Assembly (NCBI RefSeq): GCF_030272615.1
Contig: NC_081414.1
Location: forward strand, 916,555,648-916,619,647
Length of the DNA stretch: 64,000 nt
Direction: 5' to 3'
Source: Cryptomeria japonica
Lineage: Eukaryota > Streptophyta > Pinopsida > Cupressales > Cupressaceae
Below, piece by piece: positions 46,843 through 58,297 of this stretch (positions are counted from its first letter, which is position 1; each line of letters opens with the position of its first letter). Position numbers and translations under genes: made by a program. The notes beneath the pieces are model-generated. The model was not told the origin of the DNA and searched no databases. It saw only the letters and a list, made by a program, of their open reading frames with translations.

Positions 46843-47694
46843 TGTAGTGTCATAAATTGTACACCTTCAATTAGGATGTCCAATTTCACACTCTCCTAGC
46901 ACCCATTTTAGTATTTCTCATTCGTCTAGCATTATAGGACCTTTATTGATTTAAATTAATATTTAATTCAATATTATGGGTCTGATTACACTTTAATAAA
47001 TCATCACACTCATATTTGAGCCCTTAATTTTAGGTTTGTTTTTTATCTTTTATTATCTTGATTTATATACATCATGCCCCATTTCAAATCTCAAGACATG
47101 TTTCCCCCATCTAAACATTATATATTGTCGTACAAACTTGTTTTTGGTATTATAATCCTATTATCTTGTATCCTAAAAACTCAAGCTAAAATTGTTGGGA
47201 TTGGGTTGCCCTGGGCGTCTTTGTCCCATGCTTTTTTCCTCAAATTGTACGAGGATACTAAGGCAGTCCTATCCTATTCAAATTTAGCTCTGTGTGAAAA
47301 TATGATAATTCTAAGTCAACCTAAAAGAGATTTCATTATGAAATCTCTATATAAGGCATCCCTCTCAATTCATTTCATAATCTCATTATTGCATCTCATC
47401 ATTATGCTATCATTCTATTTAAGAGCAACACTTTGGAGTAGATTCAAGGAGCAAAAAACTATATCAAGACATCTTCAATTATGTTTTGATTATGATTTCA
47501 TGATTTATTTTATGTTCTTTATCATGTTATTGCACCAACACATGGAGGACTTATCCTAAAGACATTGCTTCATTGATTAAAAGTATAATAAACTTAGTCA
47601 ATCATTTCAATTCAAGCACTTCCAATTCAATTTTAATTCAATTCAAGAGTTAATTCCAAATCCAGGGTTTGACCTAGGCAAACCTCTATAAACC

Positions 47695-47711
47695 ACCCAA
47701 ACACCATTTTT
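47695..47711. repeat. Target-site duplication of LINE-A, left copy
   Basis: ACCCAAACACCATTTTT, identical over 17 bp to 49521-49537. Confidence 0.88.
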
Positions 47712-47891
47712 TATTTGGATCGGTAAATGGTACTTTATATTGATATGTCAAAAACAATCTATTACATATGATTAACAACAAAAAGAGACCACCAAAACAC
47801 TAGCCACCAAAAAACTAAACACATGCTATTTGATAATTACATATGAAGGCTAGCTAAATGATCAAAACAAAAACCAACAAAACATAAACTA

Positions 47892-48626
47892 CTATGGTGC
47901 ATTAACCACCACAATCTCCTTATCTTTCTCGCATCTTTCCATAGCATGCTCACACTGATCCTCCTTGTCGACATGGTCATCATGAGCTTCTGGGGAGAAG
48001 CCAATCCACAATGACCTACCACTCGTGGTGTTCTTGGAGCCTCGAGGCCTTCTGCATTTTTTCTTCGGAGAGGAACCCGAGCTTGAGTCCCCGCCCAGTC
48101 TCCTTCCAAGAGAGGGGCTCCACTTTTCCAACTCTAGTCGGATTTAAGAATTTTTGGATGCCCTGATGTATTCCTGCACTCCATGCATACCAATTTGAGC
48201 CGAAGCCTTGCAAACTTCCTTACTACAGTTCACACTCCATAAAAGAAACGGGCGCAAAGGGGGTTGGAATTCGCACAAATGCAACCACATGCCATTTGGG
48301 AAAACAAAGCCTTCCCCACCCCTTGCCATCCAAATGAATCCCACCAAGTCACCTCTCCATTCTTCCTTCACACTATTTGAGACCAACCAGTGAACATGAT
48401 TCACCCCTACCAACTCAAAAGCCCACACAACAAACATGGATGCTATATCCACGTTAGTATGGTATTTAAATTCCCCCCACATGTATTCATCACTGAGCAC
48501 AATCTTCACTCTATTGAGAAAGTCTTGGTCTTCAAACCTGAAGACATTTGAAAGACGCTTATCAGAGATGGCACCCCAAAAGGCCACCATAGGACGCATC
48601 ACCTCAAGAGAAAAGTTTGGCTCCAT
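47892..48626 (-). pseudogene. LINE-A downstream ORF (unrecognised protein)
   Basis: From ATG 48626 the frame reads MEPNFSLEVMRPMVAFWGAI, SDKRLSNVFRFEDQDFLNRV, LSDEYMWGEFKYHTNVDIAS, a Trp-rich middle and, after one TAA at about 48144, a basic Ser-rich tail (SSPKKKCRRPRGSK). It ends VVVNAP at 47892. About 245 residues. It lies within the target-site duplications, so it belongs to the LINE transcript. Part of it resembles the frame downstream of the LINE-B RNase H. I do not recognise the family; the basic patch could bind nucleic acid or act as a nuclear signal. Non-functional here by one stop. Confidence 0.55.
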
Positions 48627-48992
48627 CACTATACCAATGCAAAAAACCTGCACTACCAACACTCCTGCACTACCTTACCAAAGGTTCACTACTCTATGCT
48701 CAATAACCAAGATCAAACTTTGCTTCCCTAACACGACAACTCCCTTATCAAATGCAGATCATCCTTCGATATTTGAAATATTCCCCGACTACACACCATT
48801 AATGCGAGTACTCCTTTCGAGTGTACATCACATCTGGCCATCTCGCGAGCTCCACCACCCTGCCCGATAAAATTACCCACAACATGGAGGAATGATGAAC
48901 ACCACAGACTGTCAACCCATACCATCGCCAAGATGCACTCAAAACTCAACATTAAATGCTCGTCACCTCAATGGTAACAAATAGTATCTATC

Positions 48993-49520
48993 AAAAATCA
49001 GCCCCAAGATACCACATCTACTTGGGCACTGATATTATCATCACACCAACCTCCAAATCCAAAGCCTCATTTTCACATCTATCTACCTCCAAATTGCCAC
49101 CTTGGAGAGTGTGGGATAAATTGAAGTCTTCAAAAAGTTTCAAGCTTGATGTGATCATGTCAATATCACGACACATTTTCCAACTTAGCGAGCTACCACA
49201 GATGATTGCATTGATGATCACTAGGGAGGCCCCTTCCAAATGTAGCTTGGTCACCCCTAATCTATGAGCTAGAAGTACAACAAGAATAACCGCTTTGGCC
49301 TCAGCTTTGTTGTTGGGACCATTTGGAAACCTTTTCCATCTTTCACCAATTTCAACCCCTAAAAAGTTCTTCGCAACACACCCACCACTCGACGGCCCCG
49401 GGTTACCCTTGGATGCACCATCGAAATTGATCTTTGTTCATCCATCTTCTAGGGGTATCCACTCAATCACTCTCTCCCCAATGCCTACCGGATTAACCCG
49501 ATCTGACCCATTAATGGGTG
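48993..49520 (-). pseudogene. LINE-A ORF2 C-terminus: RNase H
   Basis: The minus-strand frame reads PINGSDRVNPVGIGERVIEW, a TGA where Trp is expected (about 49440), then TKINFDGASKGNPG (first Asp), NGPNNKAEAKAVILVVLLAH (Glu), LHLEGASLVIINAI and GGNLEVDRCENEALDLEVG. The family has Gly-Asp-Ser where this copy has Gly-Ala-Ser, so the second catalytic Asp is lost. The domain is the plant LINE-type RNase H (RVT_3). It ends near 49018. Confidence 0.82.
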
Positions 49521-49537
49521 ACCCAAACACCATTTTT
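49521..49537. repeat. Target-site duplication of LINE-A, right copy
   Basis: ACCCAAACACCATTTTT, identical to 47695-47711. Confidence 0.88.
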
Positions 49538-49791
49538 ATCCTCTTGTGTGCAGCTATAGGTTTTTGGTGGAGATAAGAAGACAAGAGGACCATTAGTAGA
49601 TAGATATAGACCAGTACCTAAAACTAGGATAGGGAAACCCTAGACTAGGGCACTCTGGGCGCCCCTGTCTAGGACTAGGGTGCCCTGGTTTCTTAGTCCT
49701 TAGAAGTCTGCACCAAATTTTTGAAGAGCACAATGTAGGGTCTTAGAAAGTCACAAATAAGTTTATGTGAAAAAGTCAAAAGACTAGAACA

Positions 49792-50776
49792 CTATTGGCG
49801 ACTCGGTCCAGTGAATTTGGCCCCAAATTTTAGTCAAAGGTACACTTATGTGTTTTTTGTTAAATTCTGTACTTGTTGCAAAGATTCTATTTGTGCATCA
49901 GTTGGTTATAGTCTTTAAGCTTTCATTTACATCATACTTATATCCTAGGTCAATATCATTTCAAATCCACACATTTCCAAAACAACAAAGGAATAGAAGC
50001 CCTAGGGTACCATTTGACTCTCTTTGATATGAGTTAGTCAAATTCAATCACATATTTTATGGCTTCATATTCAAATGTTTGTGTGAAAGTGGATCTTGGC
50101 CCTACTTCTACCTTGCTCCATTTTCCTTTAAAACACCCCTAAAAATTTATAATTCAAATTCAAAGTTTTGTTGACTCTCACCTATTGGTTTCCAACACAA
50201 AGCTAATTAAACACATGTTTCAAAATTTATTACTATGTCAATGTATCTTAAGACATTCATTTATCATCATCTAACATTAAGAAAAAAATTCTTTAAATTT
50301 ATTAAAGAAGTATGTTAGAAACACATTTATCAGAGTACTTAAAATAAATCTAGATCTTCATTATCATCTTAGAAGCATTTGCATGAGTGAAGCTTAATTT
50401 TTTTGATCATTAGCATACTATAAAGTCAATATTTTTTGAAGGGGGTGGGAGCATTGGTCTAGGAGAACTTGTCCCCTAGTGATCTAATAACCCTCTAAAG
50501 TTATTTTTAAATACTATCGATCCAAATAGTAGAGAAAGAACAATGGATTTGGTAAGATAGGAAGTACAAGTGCATAGACAAGTAGATCATTTCTATGAGT
50601 AGATATCAAATGCGTGTTTGTAAAAAATACATAATCATTTTGATATCTCGTCAACTATATAGACTATTTGAAATTCAAGACAAAAATAGTTTAAATAAAA
50701 AGAATTAATTTTGAGTTTCAAAATGCAGACATAGAAAATTGTCTTAAGTCTTCGACGACACTTTTCAAAAACCTTT
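49792..50776. other. Degraded gypsy internal region or spacer
   Basis: Starts with the primer-site-like TTGGCGACTCGGTCC. No open frame or domain is supported after it. Ends where an AT-rich LTR-like sequence begins. Confidence 0.35.
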
Positions 50777-51251
50777 TTTGTCGGAATTGATTAAATAATT
50801 TTAATTATTTAATTAGTAATAATATTATTCTTCTAATTAAATAATTCTTATTTATTTAAATATTTTTATTCTAACCCATTATTTAAATAATTTTTATTAT
50901 TTAATTAATACTCATCATTATCTCTTTGTAATAAATTAATCTTGATCTTAATCGACTAACACTAACTATTCCTCTTCGATTGAATAATTATCTAATTATT
51001 TAATCCCTTTATTCTATGCTAGTTATTCTTCTATGATTAAATAATTATTTTTAATTATTTAATCCCCTTTCTGCATTTATTATTATTATTTTTAAAAATT
51101 TATTTAATTACCATTTGTGGGTGAAATAAATAAATTTCATTTATTTATTTATGACCCCACTTAGCTCTTCCACTTTCTTATTTCTATCTCTCATAATTGG
51201 ATAATTTATTAGCTAATTGTGCTGTAATTAAATAAATATCTATACAAATTT
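50777..51251 (+). repeat. AT-rich LTR fragment
   Basis: Starts TGTCGGAATTGATTAAAT and consists of ATTTAATTATTT runs like the U3 of the Tat LTR at 11804. No end or partner copy is visible, so this is a fragment at best. Confidence 0.35.
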
Positions 51252-51690
51252 GTTGAAAATAGCCAAGATCAAGAGCACATTGAATAGCACAAAAGAGAGA
51301 CAAAATATTTGATAAGAATAAACTGTATTCTAATCAATATGCAAATGAGATCAACTGGATCAATAAAAATTACATACAATGTAGATGAGCCTCTTTATAA
51401 AGGCAACACTAAGAGACAAGAGAGCACACAAAGATGACATGTGGCTCAATGAGATGCAAGGGTAGGTAGGAGAAATAATAAAATATTCCTCATGAGGTGG
51501 ATCACCCATGAAAGGTGGAATTATTATCCCACAATAAGTGGATATGATAAAGTAACAACAATATCACACCATAAAAGGTGGAATTTATCCTACATACACA
51601 CTCCCAATGTATGCACATCCCTAAGTGTTTCATATGCAAACTACAATGTTAAGCATTTACTTAAGTCAAATTAAGTAAGGTGTGATGGTA
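51252..51690 (-). repeat. LTR fragment (minus)
   Basis: Shares layout with the solo LTR at 26725-27573: TGTT at the left edge, a minus-strand TATA site (CTTTATAAAGAGG near 51390), and the block GGGTAGGTAGGAGAAATAATAAAATA, which resembles GGGTAGGTAAAGAAAATAATAAAATA at 27221. It is cut off at 51690 by the next copia LTR. Confidence 0.4.
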
Positions 51691-53098
51691 TGATGAAAGA
51701 ATAAGTATCTAGTCAACTACTAAGAGGGGGGGCAGGGGGGTGAATCAGTAGATAGAAAAACTGATACAAATTTCACCAATCTCAAAAATCAATCTCTTAA
51801 AGTAAACTTAGAATTATCAATGGAATACACTGTCAAGATAAAAAATCATAAGATAAATCGATTGACTGTTACAACAAATTAACAGTAAACAACTTCAAAC
51901 TCATAAACATCCAAATGCTTCTTCATATGTCAACAGACTTCATTTCTCAATACCTTCGGTTATCATAACTTATCAAAGTAGTTAAGTAGTTAAGTAAATC
52001 AACCATAAGAACATAACCACAAAGACATTCACCACTTGACACAAATATTTTTGATATGGAAACCCAAATGGGAAAAACCATGGTGAGATGAGACTCACAA
52101 GATAACTATCTGAACTGTTCTGAAGTTCGCCCTATTAGAAGCCTAACATGTTAAAGCTTTACAAAAGTCTTGTTAAGAACCGATCCTATTAGGAACCACT
52201 CGGTTAAGGGATTGACTACAATGCCTTGTTAGAAGCAATACCCTGTAAGGAGTAACCTCAGTAGAGGATTTGAAAATCCAAGCTAATGGATCACCTTGTT
52301 AGAGGATTTTAATAGTACCAAGCTTGTTAGAGCTTAACCGGTTAAGGGATTTCAATTCTACTGTAATTGTTAGAAAACAACAGGAGTTTGTTGATCTGTC
52401 TGAATAGAACTACACTTGCTTGATCAGATCCTTTTCATGCTCCTATCCGCCTTTACTCAAACTGCAGATACATTATCCAATTTGGCAACCACACACTCAA
52501 CTGATCTTTTCCAACTCTTTGCCAACTCTTAAACTAAACAACTTCTTCGACCTTATAAACAAATCAATTAGGTCGGTAACACAAGAAAAACCTAATTCTC
52601 ATAGAGATTACAAACAAGTTGGTTCAAGTATGACCGTTGGATTACATAGCAATCTCTGCACATCAATCAAGAAAACCTTGACCACTCCTTGATCACCGCT
52701 TCATTGAACTTAGTAACTCATCACACACTTTTCATTATATGCAATATACTTGCTCACTCCCTAGACAAAAAACCATTACACAAACTCGCCAAAATCACTT
52801 GAAATCATCTTCATACAATAATCATACATTCATAATCTTTGCCGTTCATCATTAGATCATAAACCAATATAACCAATTCACCAAACTTAATCGGTTAGGG
52901 TTTACCAAAAACAACAGGTAGGGTTTACCGGTTACCAGTTCAACTCTCCAATAAATAGCAATACCGGTTCACTCCACAAATTTTTTCCTACCGGTTACAA
53001 AACAATATTATGATAATATCAACAATATCATTACCGGTTAATTGACATCAATGACAACATAACATATCATTAATGCAATCTTCATGCAAATGCCAACA
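51691..53098 (-). repeat. LTR of the second copia element
   Basis: 1408 bp, with TGATGAAAGAATAAG at the left edge and ...GCCAACA at the right. It has the same features as the LTR at 5697: the G-rich block AGAGGGGGGGC, the phrase TGGAAACCCAAATGGGAAAAACCATGG in both, and a minus-strand TATA site (TTTATAAGG) near 52552. Confidence 0.82.
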
Positions 53099-53532
53099 AT
53101 CTCCCCCTTTGGCATTGATGAAAATACAAATATCAATACCATTGATTGTTGCTGTGATTGTGAATAGGAATCCTGGTTTACATTACCAAGTATTCACCAT
53201 GCTCTCCATGTCTTCATGTCTTTAGCTTGTCACTGGTTCTTCTTCCCATAATCACATAATTCTTCTCTCCCTTCGACAACAATGCCAAATTGAAAGTAAA
53301 CCATGTAATGTCAAATTTCACTGTGCAACATCAACAACCTGCAACTTGATGCTCCCCTTGTGAAATAAATCCACTTCTACACCAACCCTTATGTAAAATT
53401 CTGCAAGTAGCTTCGGGACTGATGTAATCTACATCATGCTTAACTGACCTCATGAAGGGGTACAACCCCTAGCTAACTTCTAAGATACTCAAAAGTAGTC
53501 TTAGGAAAAGGTTTAGTAAAGATATTTGCAAG

Positions 53533-53916
53533 CTACTCCTTGGTAGAAACATGCTCCAAGATCACATCTTTACTCTGTACTTTTTTCCTCAAGAAATGAT
53601 ACTTCAATTCAATATGCTTGGTTCGTGCGTGTAAAACAGGGTTCTTGGAAATATTTATGGCACTTGAATTATCACATAAGATCTTTATAGGTTCTAAAAT
53701 ATTCATCTTAAAACCTTCCCAAATGTGCCTCATCCAGATAGCCTGAGTACAACTCATGTAAGCTGCAACATACTCAACTTCAACAGTAGATTGTGATGTA
53801 CAACTCTGCTCCTCACTACTCCATGAAACAAGTCTTCCTCCAAGAAAAAATGCTCCGCCGGTTGTGCTTTTCCGGTCATCAACATTTCCTACCCAATTTG
53901 CATCTGTGTACACCTT
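53533..53916 (-). pseudogene. Copia RNase H C-terminus, interrupted
   Basis: The minus-strand frame reads KVYTDANWVGNVDDRKSTTG, SQSTVEVEYVAAYMSCTQA, LCDNSSAINISKNPVLHART and KYHFLRKKVQSKD. It is very similar to the RNase H at 7460-8143. Catalytic Asp, Glu and Asp are present. Everything upstream of KVYTD is missing because of the CACTA insertion at 53917. Confidence 0.88.
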
Positions 53917-54150
53917 CACTAATACATTTGGACTAGATTTTCGACTGAGGTTTCCGACAGAGAAGGTATATTGTGGCCAAATTTGATTTTTTTTTGAAAA
54001 AATGCCTGCATTCGTCGTAATTCGGATGAAAATTTCCCATTTGGTTTCGACGAAGAAGGCATTAGCAATGAGAATTTTCTTTTTTCCAAAAACGTGCTCG
54101 AGTTCGTCGTATTTCCGATGACAATGGCCATTATATTAAAAAAGAAGAAG
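53917..54150 (+). repeat. CACTA terminus and subterminal repeats
   Basis: After CACTA the region repeats short motifs in both orientations: TTTTCGACTGAGG, TTTCCGACAGAG, TTCGTCGTAATTCGGATG, TTTCGACGAAGAAGG and TTCGTCGTATTTCCGATG. Such clustered CG-rich motifs of about 10-20 bp are the transposase-binding subterminal repeats of CACTA elements. The surrounding DNA is AT-rich and CpG-poor, so the cluster stands out. Confidence 0.75.
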
Positions 54151-54341
54151 AGGGGAATTCATTTGTATTGCAAATTTCCCACGTAGGCGTCCGTGGTGAC
54201 TTCAACCCCCAAGAACATCAAACCCGCATCGAAGGCATTTGTGGCATTGCTTGCAATCTCGCACAAGAGGTAGATTCAAATTGCCCTAGTTTTTAATTTC
54301 ATGTTGCAAAAAATATACATGTGGTGGTTAATTGCCCTAGT

Positions 54342-55243
54342 TTAATCTCGTAAAACCATATAACTATGATTGAGGAGTGAGTGTTCAATTTTGTAGCAGC
54401 AATCCCTTCCTCCCGTATACGCGCGTGTTGATTGTTCACATGAGATCACATTTGTTTGCGGCATCGTATCAAACAATTCATGAGCCTTGTCCATGTTTCC
54501 ATATTTTGCATTCATGTCAAGTAGGGCATTTGCAAGTACAACACCTAACAAAATTCCTTTATTTGTTATGCTTTGATGGATGTCCATACCTTGTTCCAAA
54601 GCTCCCATTTTTGCACAGGCAGGGAGGATGCTGGCAAAGGTTGTGGAATTTGGCTTTATGCCTTCCAATTTCATTTGCTTGAAAGTGTCTAAAGCCTTTT
54701 TGACAAATCCATTTTGTGCATATCCAGCAATCATTGCAGTCCACGAGACAACATTTCTTTCAGGCATTCTATCAAATAGTTCACGTGCCTTGTCTATGCT
54801 TCCACATTTTGCATAGATGTCTACCAGGGCAGTTGCAGCTACAACATCTGACAAAATTCCTCTATCCTTTATGCTTTGATGAATGTCCATACCCTGTTCC
54901 AAATCTCCCATTTTGGCACGGGCAGGGAGGATAGTAGCAATGGTCGTGGAATTTGGCTTTACACTTGCCGATTGCATATGCTTGAAAGTTTCTAAAGCCT
55001 TCTCAACTAATCCATTTTGTGCATATCTGGCAATCATTGCAGTCCAGGAAACCACATTTCTTTGAGGCAATCCGCCAAACAGTTCCCATGCCTTGTCTAT
55101 GCTTCCACATTTTGCATACATGCTAACAGAGCAGTTGCAACTACATCTGACAAAATTCCTTTATCTTTTATGCTTTGATGGATGTCCATACCCTATTCCA
55201 AAGCTCCCATTTTGGCACAAGATGGGAGTACGCTAGCAAACAT
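54342..55243 (-). pseudogene. PPR (PLS-type) gene fragment
   Basis: Pentatricopeptide repeats bind organellar RNA, one base per repeat pair. The minus-strand frame shows about three repeats of the pattern ALVDIYAKCGSIDKARELFD, RMPERNVVSWTAMIAGYAQN, G...KAL.TFKQM, KPNSTTFASILPACAKMGAL. The fragment starts abruptly at about 55240 (FASVLPSCAKMGALE), has a TAG at about 55193 where Gln is expected, a one-base frameshift near 55122, and ends in non-PPR sequence after 54440. There is no transit peptide, E or DYW domain. A complete gene has ten or more repeats, so this is a captured or broken piece. Confidence 0.85.
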
Positions 55244-56693
55244 AACTAAAGAAATGCAATGATCAGCTCTAAAGACATCAAACCACTACTAACAAAATCG
55301 AGAGTCTAAAATATGATAGGGAATAGTGTGAGCTGTCCTGAAATAAAATATTTTATTTTCAATTTCAACTAAAACATAATTACTTAGCCATTTAATGTTA
55401 TTAATAAGTGTTTAATTTATGAAAGAGATAAATGGTTGGCCACAAGTACATGAGTTACTAAATGCACACAAATAAGTGAATTTGATATTCAAAACTATCT
55501 ACAATGAATTCAATTCTTGTCCATTAGTCATTTATGTTTGCAATAAGCATCTTTCTTTGTTTTTCTTAATCTTTATTCATAGTTATGTGCATATTTCACA
55601 TTCTATAATTAGGATATCAATTGCTATGACTGAACACTAGCATGATGTTTGTGTTGTGGTATAGATGCATGGAAACATAATTATGGGATTGTTGTATTAT
55701 AGAGATCATAAATCTAGATATCACATATTAGTTCTATCTCTTCTTAGATTGAGTCTAAAGTTGACATACAGTCATAAAGCCATTATTAGCAGATCTACAA
55801 TTGAGAAAGTCATTTTGATATTGAGAGTTTCTTATCTGTTTACCTATTGATCATTATTAAGCCATAATAGTTAGGTCTATTTATCTCTCTTGCAAAACCT
55901 CTGTAAGTGTCCTAAATTGTCCCTACTATTCACTCTTCAATGAAATAGTGGAGTTCTAAAGATTTGTTGCACAAGATGGTGTTGAACGTATCAACAAGGC
56001 TAGCATGGAAGGCATGTTCAAGCTTCCACTTGTACAACTTACAACAAATGATTTATTGATAGAAGAAATTCTTGAAATAGGGATACAATCGAAAGACAAG
56101 TAAGTACATACAAACCTCCTCAGTTGAAAGTAAAATCTGTGTATAAAAAGAGTACATTGAATCCCAATCCATAAACACAATAGAGATACCGATGGAGACT
56201 TAATTGGATGTAGCATGTCGCACCAAAGTTGTTAGAGTATGCTAAGCTAGTACATAATGTTTCCTAAAGCCACATTAGTATTTTACCCAGATCATTATCT
56301 ACCAAAACTAACTATAGTAATCCTTTTGAGGATTCATTTCATGGTGCTAGATCTTCATTTAGTTCCACTTCTTGTTGGAGAAAAGAACACTTATTTCTTG
56401 AGGTAGATGAATATCCCATCAACAAAGGACAAGACCCTTTCTAGAATATAAAAAAATCTACTCCAACAAAAGATCATGGGGGTTTCACTAGAGATATTGA
56501 ATAAGAGATAGACTTCTATTGCTGCATTAAAAGCATTGGCATGTTCTTCATTTATTGATGTAAACTCTTTGTGACACCACCACAACCAACAAAGGTGTAA
56601 AAAGTTGTTTGCAATGCATGGATTTTTAGGATTGTCCTTTGAGAAAACATAATTAAAGTATGGAAGCAGGATCTGCTAGCTCCTGAGGGAATC
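55244..56693. other. Unassigned DNA between captured gene pieces
   Basis: AT-rich. Open frames of up to 86 codons on the minus strand show no domain. No subterminal-repeat cluster or CACTA end is visible here. Confidence 0.4.
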
Positions 56694-57772
56694 TTGATGA
56701 AAAATAATTGTAAAATATTTGGGCAAGCTTATATGCAAAAACTCATGCTTCCTGATGGGTTTATGTACAGAAATAAGCACGAATTAAGTGGTAAAGGGGC
56801 TTCTGGAAACAAGAGGGACAGAGAGGCAGTGGAAGTGAAAAATTCTGGTGTTGTGTTTGCTCCATCTCAGAATGGGAATGGCGAAGGTGTTGTAAGAGGA
56901 GCTGAGAAGGGTGTTGGAAGAAGTGGGGGTGTTTACATTCCCCCATTTAAGCTGGCTCAAATGATGAAAGATGTGGAAGACAAGAGCAATGTGGAATACC
57001 AGCACAGGACATGGGATGCCCTTTGGAAGAGTATCAATGGGTTAGTAAACAAGGTAAATGCATCTAACATCAAGAACATCATTCCAGAGTTGTTTGCAGA
57101 GAATCTCATCCATGGGAGGGGTCTATTTTGTAGGTCTTGTATGAAATCCCAAATGGCATCCTCTGGATTTATAGATGTTTTTGCTGTGTTGGTTGCTGTG
57201 GTAAATACAAAATTTCCTGAAGTTGGCAATTTGCTTTTGCGAAGAATTATTTTGCAGCTTAAGAGGGCACACAGACGCAATGACAAGCACATGTTGATAG
57301 AAGCAGCCAAATTCATAGCTCATTTAGTGAATCAACAAGTTGCACATGAGATCATTGCCTTGGAAGTTCTCACCCTTTTACTAGAGAACCCCATAGATGA
57401 CAGTGTAGAGGTTGTTGGGTTCGTGAAAGAATGTGGTTCTTTGTTACAAGACCTTTTACCCAAAGGTCTCTATGGAATTTTTGAAAGATTTAGAGGTATT
57501 CTCCATGAGGGGGAAATTGACAAATGAGTACAGTTTTTAATTGAAGGCCTTTTTGCATTTCGTAAAGCTAAGTTCGAGGGTCATCCAACTGTGCGTCCAG
57601 ATCAGTTAACACATGAAGTTTTCCTAGAAGATGAACTTGATCAAGAAGCTGGTTTGGATCTTTTCAAGCCAGATCTTGATTTCTTAGAGCATGAGGCAAC
57701 CTATGAAAAACTGAAGAAAGATATCCTTGGAGATGCTTCTTCAGATGAAGCAGAAGGGGAGAATGATTCAGG

Positions 57773-57815
<43 letters not shown>

Positions 57816-58181
57816 GAGGAAGGTGAGGAAGCACTAAGAATATAGGATGAGACAGAGACAAACTTGGTCAATTTAAGACGTACAATTTATTTGACAATCA
57901 TGTCAAGTGTTGATTTTGAGGAAGCTGGTCATAAGCTACTAAAGATCAAGCTTGAACCTGGTCAAGAGAGAACATACCTTCGTTATTATGGTCTTCTAGG
58001 GTAAAGATTCTATATGATTAATAAAATTTATGAGAAATTTTTTGATAAGTGTTTTGTACAACAATATTCTATGATACACAGACTGGAAACAAATAAACTG
58101 TGTAATGTTGCAAAGTGTTTTGCCCACTTACTTGGTGCAGATTGTGATAATACTAGATCAATGAATCCTGTTATTTATTGA
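56694..58181 (+). pseudogene. CWC22: CWC22 copy: MIF4G domain and start of MA3, degraded
   Basis: CWC22 is a spliceosome factor that recruits eIF4A3 for exon-junction complex assembly in the nucleus. The frame reads GGVYIPPFKLAQMMKDVEDK, LVNKVNASNIKNIIPELFAE, NLIHGRGLFCRSCMKSQMAS (MIF4G, about 56930-57520), then FERFRGILHEGEIDK, TGA, VQFLIEGLFAFRKAKFEGHP. An acidic run follows, a TAG at 57843, then [20 protein letters not shown] (start of MA3). Homology ends near 58140. Nonsense codons at 57525, 57843 and about 58003 all fit C to T. About 14 residues seem missing at GQERTYL. No intron is visible over 1.45 kb, suggesting a processed copy. The N-terminal part and most of MA3 are absent. Confidence 0.85.
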
Positions 58182-58297
58182 GTATTTCTTGTTTTCCATG
58201 TTGTGTGATGTACCATAAGAATACTAGAAATCTAAATTCAATAAGATGCTTTGTTCAATGATGGTAATTTCTATTTTCTTGTCTGTGAAGAAAGACC

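Larger units (their letters stand above)
47712..49520 (-). mobile_element. LINE-A, 5'-truncated non-LTR retrotransposon
   Basis: 1809 bp on the minus strand, bounded by perfect 17-bp direct repeats, the expected outcome of target-primed reverse transcription. The 3' end has only a short A-rich tail (AAATAAA next to the duplication). It holds the RNase H end of ORF2 and then another ORF. Loss of the endonuclease and RT at the 5' end is normal for LINE copies. Confidence 0.85.
46843..49791 (+). repeat. Gypsy LTR split by a LINE insertion
   Basis: Begins TGTAGTGTCATAAATTG; TATA site CTATATAAGGC at 47347-47356; ends GAACA at 49791, followed by CTATTGGCGACTCGG. TTGGCGACTC is the beginning of the primer site seen in many plant gypsy elements. 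Removing LINE-A and one copy of its 17-bp duplication rejoins an LTR of about 1.1 kb. The downstream internal region (49792-50776) has no recognisable gag or pol, so the element is degraded or truncated. Confidence 0.6.
51691..53916 (-). mobile_element. Second Ty1/copia element, 3' end only
   Basis: Same family as the element at 5697-11803. It has an LTR (51691-53098), a polypurine tract (AAAGGGGGAGAT on the minus strand at about 53099-53111) and the RNase H C-terminus. The coding sequence stops abruptly at 53916, where a CACTA terminus begins, so the remainder should lie beyond the CACTA element, outside this window. Confidence 0.85.

Noticed and set aside
47074-47559. 161-codon plus-strand frame with hydrophobic stretches
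   Set aside because: Lies within the gypsy LTR around its TATA box; the hydrophobic look comes from T-rich sequence.
48208-48870. Plus-strand frames of 61 and 144 codons
   Set aside because: Antisense of the LINE-A downstream ORF and its leader.
55938-55945. TAGTG-like string as a possible CACTA right end
   Set aside because: No reverse complement of the 53917 terminus and no subterminal repeats around it.
57664-57861. Minus-strand poly-His frame
   Set aside because: Antisense of the GAT (Asp) repeat in the CWC22 copy.
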